From assembly GCF_016862575.1 (NCBI RefSeq), contig NZ_BONF01000014.1:112769-176768 (forward strand): a stretch of 64,000 bases of DNA. The letters run 5' to 3'. The first letter of the stretch is position 1. Each line of letters starts with the position of its first letter. The DNA is from Catellatospora bangladeshensis. GTDB lineage: Bacteria > Actinomycetota > Actinomycetes > Mycobacteriales > Micromonosporaceae. Position numbers and translations under genes: made by a program. This document shows positions 43,128 through 53,481 of the stretch, in pieces. The notes under the pieces are model-generated. The model searched no databases. It saw only the letters and a program-made list of their open reading frames with translations, and was not told where the DNA came from.

Positions 43128-43286
43128 TCAGAAGGTGTGGCAGCTGGCGCGGCCGCAGCAGCTGTTGTTGGTCAGCGGCATGGCCGCGTTCGGCGCGAGC
43201 TCGCGAAGCTCGGCGAAGTCCGTCTCGAGGTCGGCGATGAGCGCGTCGACGTCGTTGAGCTTCAGCTCGACGGGTTTGGTCTCCAC
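43128..43286 (-). CDS. lanA: Lanthipeptide precursor peptide (class I)
   Basis: 52 residues. The acidic leader (about residues 1-36) starts VETKPVELKLNDVDALIADL, with a LNDVDAL segment in the place of the class I FNLD motif, and has an acidic middle DLETDFAELRELAP. The C-terminus NNSCCGRASCHTF carries three Cys, with Thr, Ser, Ser and Thr available for dehydration, so up to three rings could form. Cleavage of the leader is likely near PNAAM. The GTG at 43286 follows AAAGGCGG. The gene lies between lanB and lanC. Confidence 0.87.
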   Translation of the reverse strand: METKPVELKLNDVDALIADLETDFAELRELAPNAAMPLTNNSCCGRASCHTF

Positions 43287-43356
43287 TGGGAACCGCCTTT
43301 CGGTGTGTTCGCCGCTGTGGCGCGGCGCTCCCCGCGGTCGCGGGAAGTCTGAGGTG

Positions 43357-45729
43357 TCACGGCCGGCCCGCCGGGGCTGCGGCCGTGGTGGTGGTATCCA
43401 TCCGGAAGAGCAGCTCGGCGAGGTGGCCGCCGTGGTGGCCGGGGACCGACTCGTCGCGCACGGGCGCCTGCCCGGGGTCGGGCAGCAGCTCGGCGGCCCA
43501 GATCGTGTCCCGGGTGCCGGGCAGTTCGGCCAGCAGGCGCGCGAAGTGCAGGCTCTCCAGGTCGACGACGGCCGGATCGTCGTGCGGGTCGGCGGCGACC
43601 GTGATCCATCGGGGCAGCCGCAGCCGCTCGCGCAGCCCGTGCACGGTCCGCACCTGCTGGGCCGGGCTCTGCGCGCGGGTGGGCAGGTCGGCACGCGGGA
43701 TGCGCCACTGTGCCGGGCTGACGACCAGCACCCCGCCGAGGGTCAGCCGCGGCATGTACCGCCGTTCGGGCCAGCCGGGCAGGGAGTAGTACAGCGGCCG
43801 CCAGTGGCGCCGGTCGTCCTGCGGCGAGGCGCGCTGCAGCAGGTCGCGGATGGTGTCCCAGGGCGCCTGCGGCACCCGTACGCTGTGGCACACCGGCCAG
43901 ATCGGCCCGTGCGGGCCGTTGGCCACCACCCGGCCGTCCACGGCGTGCAGGGTGATCTCGGACAGGGGCAGGAACGCGGCCCGGTCCCGCGGGCCCTGCG
44001 GGAAGTAGCCGGTCGCGTCCGGGTCGCCGGTCCACCAGGTGGTGTACGCCGGGCGGCGGACCGCGTTGGCGGCCATCACGGTCAGCGGCGGGATGAGCAG
44101 CTCCACGAACGGGATACCCGCCTGCGACGACGCCCGGTCCAGGAACGACCGATAGTCCTCGACCTGCGGAAGGTCCCTGTCCAGCAGTCGCAGCGCGGGA
44201 GCGAAGCGCGCGTCGAGCACGCCCGCGGGGGCCAGGTCGGCCAGGACCGCGACCGGCCCGTCCGGGATGGCCAGCGGCCGCAGCAGGACGTCGGTCGGCC
44301 AGTCGACCGGCTGCGGCGGCGCCTCCGACAGCAGCTCGCAGGGGATGTCGACGGTGCCTGGATCGCCGTCGAGGCGCGCGGACACCCAGGCGGCCAGCCG
44401 ACCGTACGGCGAGCCGGGATCGGCCGCGGCGGGCCAGTCGTGGCGGTGTGCCGCGTGGGGCGGGGGCGGGTCGTCGGCGTCGAGGCAGCGGGCCACGATC
44501 TCCAGCAGCGGTCGCGGCTCGGCGCCGATCGCGGCGGGCAGCCGGCCTCCGGCGGGCCGGGAGTCCAGATCGGTCAGTGCCATCAGGCGCAGCGCCGCCC
44601 GCAGCGCGCCGGTCAGCAGCTCCCGGTGGCCGGGGTCGAGCCCGGCGGCGGCCGGGCGGTAGACGTCGGTGTAGGCGTGGCCGTCAGCGGGCGGCGCGGG
44701 GCGGGGGGTGTCCAGCGGGGCCCACGGGCTGCGCACCGCGCGCGGCGGGGCGGACAGGTGCAGCACGCCGAGCGCGACCAGGTGGTGCACGAAGTCCAGC
44801 AGCACCTGCCGCCCGCGCGGATCGTCACCGGCCAGGCTGTTCACGACCTCCTGTACCGGCGCGGGCTGGTGCTGGACCAGGGACCAGACGGCCGCCATCG
44901 CCGCGGTCCGGCGAACGGTGACCTGCCGCAGCCGGGGCGGGTCGGTGCCCTCGACCCGCCATACGCGCAGGGCATCGGTGTCGTTCCAGGCCAGCGGCGC
45001 CGCCGACAGCAGCGCTCCGGGCGCCGCCGACTGCTCGCGGGCTCCGGCGAAGTTCTGCACCGTCTCGGTGGCGGCGGTGGCCCCGACGGTGAGGAGGCCG
45101 CCGGCCTGCCAGCCACCGGCGGCCGGCAGTGGCGCGACGTGCGCCAGCCAGCCTTTCGGGGTCGCCCGGGTGCTGCCCCGGACCAGCATCCGCCACAGGA
45201 ACTCGCTGCGCTGGCGCATCCGCTTGGACGTCCACGGTTCGCCGTGGGCGAGCCGCCGGGCCACGTCGGCGGCGACCGCGCTCTCGGCGAGGGCCTGCCG
45301 GCCGGCGGGCGTACGGTGCAGCAGCCGCCACGGCAGGGCGTGCAGCCGATCCCGCTCGGCCGCCACCGCGTCGTCCCAGCCGCTTCGGGCTTTGCCGAGA
45401 TCACGGACCAGCACCGCGAGGCAGGCGAGGCCCTCGGCCAGGTCAGGGCGCAGCCCCGCAGCGGCGGCGGCCAGGGTGTCGACGTCGTCCGCGTCGGCCG
45501 CGCCGCCGTGCAGGCCGCGCCGCACCCGCAGGGCCAGCGCACGCTGCCGAGCAGTCAGGCCGCTCGACGGCACCAGCTCGTGTCCGATCCGCTCGGCGAG
45601 CGTCGTGGCGTGCCCGGCAAAGCGGCGCTCGACCGCGACCAGGTCGTCGAGCTGCCGGAACAGACCGGGCGAGGCGGCGTCGCGCAGCTCGGTCAGGGGC
45701 AGCGCGGCGAAGCGCAGCAGCGCGGTCAC
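43357..45729 (-). CDS. lanB: Lantibiotic dehydratase, glutamylation half (split LanB)
   Basis: 790 residues equivalent to the N-terminal, tRNA-Glu-dependent glutamylation domain of LanB enzymes. Markers are LRFAALPLTELRDAASP at the start, RRLAHGEPWTSKRMRQRSEF, FVELLIPPLTVMAANAVRRP and the basic FLPLSEITLHAVDGRVV stretch. It ends without the C-terminal elimination domain, which is a separate gene directly upstream with overlapping stop and start (GTGA at 45726-45729). The enzyme attaches glutamate to Ser/Thr of the precursor. Such a split is best known in pinensin-like and thiopeptide systems. Confidence 0.9.
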   Translation of the reverse strand: MTALLRFAALPLTELRDAASPGLFRQLDDLVAVERRFAGHATTLAERIGHELVPSSGLTARQRALALRVRRGLHGGAADADDVDTLAAAAAGLRPDLAEGLACLAVLVRDLGKARSGWDDAVAAERDRLHALPWRLLHRTPAGRQALAESAVAADVARRLAHGEPWTSKRMRQRSEFLWRMLVRGSTRATPKGWLAHVAPLPAAGGWQAGGLLTVGATAATETVQNFAGAREQSAAPGALLSAAPLAWNDTDALRVWRVEGTDPPRLRQVTVRRTAAMAAVWSLVQHQPAPVQEVVNSLAGDDPRGRQVLLDFVHHLVALGVLHLSAPPRAVRSPWAPLDTPRPAPPADGHAYTDVYRPAAAGLDPGHRELLTGALRAALRLMALTDLDSRPAGGRLPAAIGAEPRPLLEIVARCLDADDPPPPHAAHRHDWPAAADPGSPYGRLAAWVSARLDGDPGTVDIPCELLSEAPPQPVDWPTDVLLRPLAIPDGPVAVLADLAPAGVLDARFAPALRLLDRDLPQVEDYRSFLDRASSQAGIPFVELLIPPLTVMAANAVRRPAYTTWWTGDPDATGYFPQGPRDRAAFLPLSEITLHAVDGRVVANGPHGPIWPVCHSVRVPQAPWDTIRDLLQRASPQDDRRHWRPLYYSLPGWPERRYMPRLTLGGVLVVSPAQWRIPRADLPTRAQSPAQQVRTVHGLRERLRLPRWITVAADPHDDPAVVDLESLHFARLLAELPGTRDTIWAAELLPDPGQAPVRDESVPGHHGGHLAELLFRMDTTTTAAAPAGRP

Positions 45730-46640
45730 GGCCGCGCGCTCCGGTCGGCGAGGGCCGCCGCGGCCAGGGCCTGGGTCATCGCGCTGAGGCGGCCGCGGTT
45801 CCAGTGGAAGATGGTGACGAAGGCGGCGGCCTCGCGGGGTCCGATCAGCGTGCCAGGCCGGGTGAAGTAGCCCGCCGTCCAGGCGGCCCCCGCGGCCAGC
45901 AGCGCCGGGCGGTGGCGTTCCACGACCGCCGCGGCGGCGGGTGCGAGCGCATCGCGCAGCCGCTGCGGGTCGGCCCAGGCGAGCCTGATCGCCTCGACGA
46001 CCGGGGTGATCCGGGTCTGGTCGAGCCCTTCGGGCAGCCGGCGGTAGGTCTGGCGCTGGATGCGCCGCCAGACCTCCAGGTCCTCCCAGCCGGAGATCTC
46101 CAGGCCGTTGAGGGTGTGCCGCAGCAGCGCCAGCGAGAAGGCCCAGTTGGGGGTGGTGCCGCCGAGGGCGTGGAAGTCGGCCCACGCGAGCGTGTCCACG
46201 GTGAACAGCCGGTGCGCGAAGACCATCGCGTCCGGGCCGCCGAACAGCAGCTCCTCCGGCTCGTAGACGCCGGGTTCGGCGTGCTCGACGCCGGGCAGGG
46301 CGGCCAGCTCGTCCAGCAGCTCGGCGGCGAGGGCGTCGCGCTGCTGCGGCGTGGTCTGCACCCTGATCCGGATGCCCGGTGGCTTGTGCATCAGGAACGC
46401 GTTCTCGACGTCGGGCCGTTCGCCCAGCCGGGCCAGCAGCGCGGCCAGGTCGTGGTAGAGCGCGGGGTCGAGGTGGCGCTTGGGCGCGACGCCGACGTGC
46501 GCCCAGGACCGGCTGGGGGCGAGCCCGTCGAGGGCGGCCACCCCGGCGCGGACGAACGCGGCCGTACGGTCACCCAGCAGCGGGCACAGGGCCGCGGCCA
46601 GCGTTTCCGGCGGCACCTCGCCGGGGTTCCCCCATCGCAT
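45726..46640 (-). CDS. LanB elimination domain protein (SpaB_C/thiopeptide-type)
   Basis: 304 residues matching the Lant_dehydr_C (thiopeptide-type bacteriocin biosynthesis) domain. Markers: SWAHVGVAPKRHLDPALYHD, a PPGIRIRVQT strand, EPGVYEPEELLFGG and NAFLMHKPPG. In the split LanB systems it eliminates glutamate to leave Dha/Dhb. The stop overlaps the start of the glutamylation gene, which fits equal expression of both halves. The start at 46640 gives the family's usual N-terminus; no strong ribosome site is visible. Confidence 0.88.
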   Translation of the reverse strand: MRWGNPGEVPPETLAAALCPLLGDRTAAFVRAGVAALDGLAPSRSWAHVGVAPKRHLDPALYHDLAALLARLGERPDVENAFLMHKPPGIRIRVQTTPQQRDALAAELLDELAALPGVEHAEPGVYEPEELLFGGPDAMVFAHRLFTVDTLAWADFHALGGTTPNWAFSLALLRHTLNGLEISGWEDLEVWRRIQRQTYRRLPEGLDQTRITPVVEAIRLAWADPQRLRDALAPAAAAVVERHRPALLAAGAAWTAGYFTRPGTLIGPREAAAFVTIFHWNRGRLSAMTQALAAAALADRSARP

Positions 46641-46726
46641 GCGTCGATGATCCGTTCGAGGGGTGCACGCGGTTAAGAGAGACGAACAGGCGTCTTGACA
46701 CATGTCGATTGATATATCCTCCACCG
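46641..46726. promoter_or_regulatory. Divergent promoter of lanB genes and response regulator
   Basis: An AT-rich 86-base gap with TTGACA at 46695-46700 and TATATC at 46713-46718. The latter lies 9-14 bases before the regulator GTG, which fits a leaderless transcript rightward. The region also should hold the leftward lan promoter, but no clear -10 is seen there. Confidence 0.45.
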
Positions 46727-47314
46727 GTGCTGACCGTGTCGGTGGTCGACGACGACCAGATGCTCCTCGACGGGATCCGAGCCTGGCTGGCCACGGTCGC
46801 CGACGTCACGCTGCGGCGCACCGCGCGCACGGTGGACGAGCTGCTCGACGGCGACGTCCGGGCCGACGACGTGGTCATCCTCGACCTGCTGCTCGCCGAC
46901 CACTCCGACCCCGTCGACAACGTCCGGCGGCTCGTCGCGGCGGGCAGCAGGGTGCTGGTGATCAGCGTGGTCGCCTCGGCCGAACAGGGCCGCCGCGTGG
47001 TACGCGCGGGCGCCGCCGGCTACCTGACCAAGGACCACGACCTCGGCGCGCTGCTGGACACGGTCCGCGAGGTCGCCGCCTACGGCGAGGTGCACTCCCC
47101 CGAGCTGGCGTTCGCCTGGCTGGCCGACCGCAGCGAGGACCGACCGGTGCTCTCGCCGCAGGAACGCGCGATCCTGCTGGCGTACGCCTCGGGGATGACG
47201 CTGACCGCGGCCGCGCGGAAGCTGGGGATCCAGCCGGCCACCGCCAAGAACTATCTGGACCGCGTGAAGGAGAAGTACCGCCGGGCCGGCCGGCCCACGT
47301 ACACGAAACTCGAC

Positions 47315-48666
<1,352 letters not shown>

Positions 48667-48676
48667 CGAATCGCGC

Positions 48677-48711
48677 AGCAGCCGCCCCGCATCAGCGGCG
48701 GGGCGGCTGCT
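48677..48711. terminator. Bidirectional terminator between ricin remnant and rox
   Basis: Perfect 14-bp inverted repeat (48677-48690 with 48698-48711), 7-base loop. It would serve both the vanished lectin gene and the leftward rox gene. Confidence 0.7.
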
Positions 48712-48729
48712 CCGCCGATCAGCGGTCTG

Positions 48730-50358
<1,629 letters not shown>

Positions 50359-50413
50359 CTACCGGCCCGAGCGCCGTCCCGTCCAGTCCGCCGTGCGGCC
50401 CTAGACTCCCGGC

Positions 50414-50590
50414 ATGGACGACCTGACGCTGGACCGGCTGATCGCGCAGACCCTCGTCGAGAACTACGACTGGGACGAGGAGCAGGCCGAGGAGGCGGTG
50501 GCCACCTGGCGGGACAGCGGCTCGGACGGCGGCTGGGACGCCGACGCCATCGCGGAGAGCATCCACCGAGCGTCGGAGGACGAGGACTGA
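50414..50590 (+). CDS. Small acidic protein, 58 residues
   Basis: Starts MDDLTLDRLIAQTLVENYDW and ends IHRASEDED. It is strongly acidic and helical with no Cys and no signal. It is divergent from the rox leader and its start lies 9 bases after a TAGACT-like -10, so the message may be leaderless. Codon use fits a real gene. Function unknown. Confidence 0.6.
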   Translation: MDDLTLDRLIAQTLVENYDWDEEQAEEAVATWRDSGSDGGWDADAIAESIHRASEDED

Positions 50591-50652
50591 GCCTGCACGT
50601 TCGGCGGCCGCCTGGAGGACTGCGGCGGGGCGGGGTGCTCTTCCGCCACCGG

Positions 50653-50889
50653 CTACGGGGCCGGAGGGTCTTCGGGTCGTGCCGTGGCGGTGCCGCCGGG
50701 GTGGAACTCGGTGGTGTTCTCGACCTGCCCGTCGGCGGCGATGACGGCCAGGCGGCTGGGGGTGCTGGCGCGGGCCGCGGTGACGGCCTGCCAGAGCGCA
50801 TCCGGCTTGCGCGGGTGTATGCCGACCACGTCGTCGCCGTCGAGCACGTCCCACACGTCGTGGTTGGCGACCACCTCGAAGCGCCGCAC
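50653..50889 (-). CDS. DUF2188-like small protein
   Basis: 78 residues. The core RRFEVVANHDVWDVLDGDD and LAVIAADGQVENTTEFHPGG resemble DUF2188-type small beta/alpha proteins that carry a W at the first turn and end in a DGxI-like strand. Start GTG 50889 is preferred because AGGAGG lies 6 bases upstream; a longer GTG at 50904 overlaps that ribosome site. A Pro-rich tail ends it. No function is known. Confidence 0.65.
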   Translation of the reverse strand: MRRFEVVANHDVWDVLDGDDVVGIHPRKPDALWQAVTAARASTPSRLAVIAADGQVENTTEFHPGGTATARPEDPPAP

Positions 50890-50949
50890 GGGAAACCTCC
50901 TCACGTGCCGACGGCGCCCCGCGCGGGGTGGCGGGGCGCCGTGGGAGTG

Positions 50950-51177
50950 TCAGATCTCGGTGCGCTCCTCGACCCGGCGGTACTCGGCCGGCTCGCTGAC
51001 GATCCGGGCGCGGTTGCGCGGACCCCAGATGAACGCGGTGAACAGCAGGCCGAGCGCACCGCCGATCATGAAGATCCAGCCGATCACGTCGATGTCGATG
51101 CCGGCGACTTCGAAGTCGAGCGCGAACGTGAAGATCGCGCCGAGCACGATCAGGAAGATGCTTGCGCCGATACCCAT
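50950..51177 (-). CDS. DUF6458-type small membrane protein
   Basis: 75 residues: MGIGASIFLIVLGAIFTFAL starts one helix, followed by DVIGWIFMIGGALGLLFTAF, a second, and then a charged tail with an RRVEERTEI end. This matches the DUF6458 family of two-helix actinobacterial proteins. GGAGGTGA stands 7-8 bases upstream. Function unknown. Confidence 0.8.
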   Translation of the reverse strand: MGIGASIFLIVLGAIFTFALDFEVAGIDIDVIGWIFMIGGALGLLFTAFIWGPRNRARIVSEPAEYRRVEERTEI

Positions 51178-51459
51178 GGTGGTCACCTCCAGAAGCTGCC
51201 GCTGACGTTGCGGCCTCGGCGCGCCGATACCCCCGGCCTGGGAGCAGAAACCGGCCGGGATCGCCAGTGGCCGCTCTGAACTGGGAAAACGGTCGATGCG
51301 GGGGCGAGGGCGGGTTGGGTATTTCACAACTCAGTGACAACTTCGGCGGCGGCGGCGCTTTGGCGGTTTCCCGGCGGATTCCCGTGTCGGCGAGTTCCAG
51401 ACCGCGGCGGCCGGCGTATGGCGATACGGTCGATGAGACGAACGAAGGAGATGTCGGCC

Positions 51460-52140
51460 ATGACTGCTTTGCCACCCGTCGTCGACTCCGCCACCTGGCG
51501 CAAGGAGCTGGACGAGCTGCGCGCCCGCGAGAAGGCGGCCACCAGGGAGCTCGACGCGATCGCCGCCCGGCGGCGCAGGCTCCCGATGGTGCGGATGCCC
51601 GACTACACCCTGGTCGGGGCCGAGGGGCCGGTCCGGCTCGTCGACGTCTTCGACGGCAGGTCGCAGCTGATCGTCTACAACCACATGTGGGACCCGGACG
51701 CGCAGTGGCAGTGCGGCGGCTGCACCAGCCTCACCTCGTCGTACACGCGGCTGGACTTCCTCGACAACTACGACGCGCGGTTCGTGATCGTCACCCAGGG
51801 GCCGATCGAGGCGGCCCTGGCCTACGCCGAGCGCGTCGGCAACAGGATGACGTGGTACTCCACCGCCGACAGCCCGTTCGGGGCCGACGTCGACGCACCG
51901 CCCGGCGGCGGCTTCGCGTTCAACGTGTTCCTGCGCGACGGCGACACCGTGTACCGCACCTGGCACACCAGCGGTCGGGGGGTGGAACAGCTCACGTTCA
52001 CGTTCCCCCTGGTCGACGTGCTGCCGTACGGGCGGCAGGAGGAGTGGCAGGACTCCCCGGAAGGCTGGCCGCAGGGCCCGGCGTACAGCGGCTGGCTCGA
52101 CTCGCCCGACATCGCCCGGTTGTACGGTCCCGACCGGTGA
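51460..52140 (+). CDS. DUF899 (thioredoxin-like) protein
   Basis: 226 residues matching DUF899: VDSATWRKELDELRAREKAA at the start, RRRRLPMVRMPDY, QLIVYNHMWDPDAQWQC with GGCTS right after, and TFTFPLVDVLPYGRQEEWQD. The family has a thioredoxin fold, with the CxGC-like QCGGC pair visible here. It may act as a peroxiredoxin-like or dithiol oxidoreductase; not proven. Start ATG 51460 follows AAGGAG by 9 bases; the ATG at 51451 overlaps it. Confidence 0.88.
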   Translation: MTALPPVVDSATWRKELDELRAREKAATRELDAIAARRRRLPMVRMPDYTLVGAEGPVRLVDVFDGRSQLIVYNHMWDPDAQWQCGGCTSLTSSYTRLDFLDNYDARFVIVTQGPIEAALAYAERVGNRMTWYSTADSPFGADVDAPPGGGFAFNVFLRDGDTVYRTWHTSGRGVEQLTFTFPLVDVLPYGRQEEWQDSPEGWPQGPAYSGWLDSPDIARLYGPDR

Positions 52141-52327
52141 CACCGGGCGCCGGATCGCGCGGGTGGGCCGCGAACCTCCGGGATTGATACCGCCCACGGG
52201 TCCGGTGTTTCTTCGTCGACTACGTCGCTCCGGCCGGTAGGGTCGCATCTCTCATGCCGCACGGCGTCTCACCCGGATGCCGGAGCCGATGCTGATGTCG
52301 GCGGCTGCCCGAAACGAGGAGCGTTCC

Positions 52328-52699
52328 ATGACGACAGTCGACGACGGCCTGGACCTGGAGCAGGTGGCCGACCTGCTGCGGCACCGCTACCAGCAGACCC
52401 TGGAACAGATCGCGACGCAGACGGCCGAGACCCGTGATCTGCGCCAGGCCGCGCACCAGGACACCGGCGACATGGCCGACGCCGGTTCGCTGATCAGCGA
52501 CACGGCCCAGCACGACATCGTGACGGCCGCCCTCAGCGAGCAGGCCGGGCGCCTGGCCTCGGCGTTGCAGCGGCTACAGGACGGCTCGTTCGGGACCTGC
52601 GGCAGATGCGCACAGCAGATCCCGCTCGCCCGGCTCGAGATCATGCCGTGGGCCACCCACTGCGTCACGTGCCAGCAGCACGCCGAGAAGCTCCGGTGA
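52328..52699 (+). CDS. TraR/DksA-type zinc-finger protein
   Basis: 123 residues: a coiled-coil N-terminal half (DLEQVADLLRHRYQQTLEQI), then a Cys4 zinc finger with TCGRCAQQIPLARLEIMPWA and THCVTCQQH. The LARLEIMPWA..C..C pattern is characteristic of the DksA/TraR family, which binds RNA polymerase in the secondary channel. GAGGAG stands 7 bases upstream. The acidic coiled-coil tip of DksA is replaced by ordinary residues (DTGDMADAG), so the exact effect on RNA polymerase is uncertain. Confidence 0.87.
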   Translation: MTTVDDGLDLEQVADLLRHRYQQTLEQIATQTAETRDLRQAAHQDTGDMADAGSLISDTAQHDIVTAALSEQAGRLASALQRLQDGSFGTCGRCAQQIPLARLEIMPWATHCVTCQQHAEKLR

Positions 52700-52766
52700 C
52701 ACCCGCCCGCGCCACCGGACGCGCCCTCACGGTTTGAGCAGGTCCCCCAGCCGGTATCGGCATGGC

Positions 52767-53225
52767 ATGGCGAATGTTCCCGCGCAGCAGCACGACGCAG
52801 CCGCCCGTCCCGGCACCGGTGACGGGCCGCCGCCTCGGATGCCCTCCGACATCACCCCCGGCCTCGGACCGTTCGACCGGTTCGCCACGCACGCGTCGAA
52901 CTTCTTCTCCAAGGCCTGGTTCTTCTCGCTGTGCGTGCTGCTGGTGCTGATCTGGGCGCCGTCCTACTTCCTCATCGGCGACCTCGACACCTGGCAGCTG
53001 ATCATCAACACGGCGACGACGATCGTCACCTTCCTCATGGTCGCCCTGCTGCAGAACACCCAGACCCGGGCGGACAAGGCGGTGCAGCACAAGCTCAACG
53101 CGATCGCCGACGGCCTGGCCGACCTGATGGGCCATATCGCCGAAGCCGACGGCCGGCCCCAGCTGCACGCCGACGTCGACGAGCTGAAGGCGGCGGTGGG
53201 CCTGGAGACCCGCGAGGGCGCATAG
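52767..53225 (+). CDS. Low-affinity iron permease-family membrane protein
   Basis: 152 residues. After a disordered 35-residue start come two membrane helices (FSLCVLLVLIWAPSYFLIGD and LIINTATTIVTFLMVALLQ), then the conserved NTQTRADKAVQHKLNAIADG motif that identifies the PF04120 family. The real transport activity of the bacterial members is not well established. Start ATG 52767 begins the disordered segment; no strong ribosome site. Confidence 0.82.
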   Translation: MANVPAQQHDAAARPGTGDGPPPRMPSDITPGLGPFDRFATHASNFFSKAWFFSLCVLLVLIWAPSYFLIGDLDTWQLIINTATTIVTFLMVALLQNTQTRADKAVQHKLNAIADGLADLMGHIAEADGRPQLHADVDELKAAVGLETREGA

Positions 53226-53481
53226 CCGCGCGCCCGGCACACCGCACCGGTTCACCGGGCGCTGGGCGCCGGGCGCTCGACAGGCAGAACCATACGATGC
53301 TCGAACCGGCCGGCCGCCGGCCGTCGATCCTGCCTCCGGGAAGGTGTACCGGCTCCTCGGGGCAAGCCCGAGCGGTGACCGAAGGGCGCCTTGAATCACG
53401 ATCGTCGATCTGACAACATCGACAACCATCGTGCTATCACGACGTTCGGCGACTGTTCCGACACCCCTGGAAGGAAGCCAC

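Noticed and set aside
45129..46676. Plus-strand frame opposite the lanB genes as an extra gene
   Set aside because: It is Arg/Gly-rich without motifs and fully antisense to the recognised dehydratase halves.
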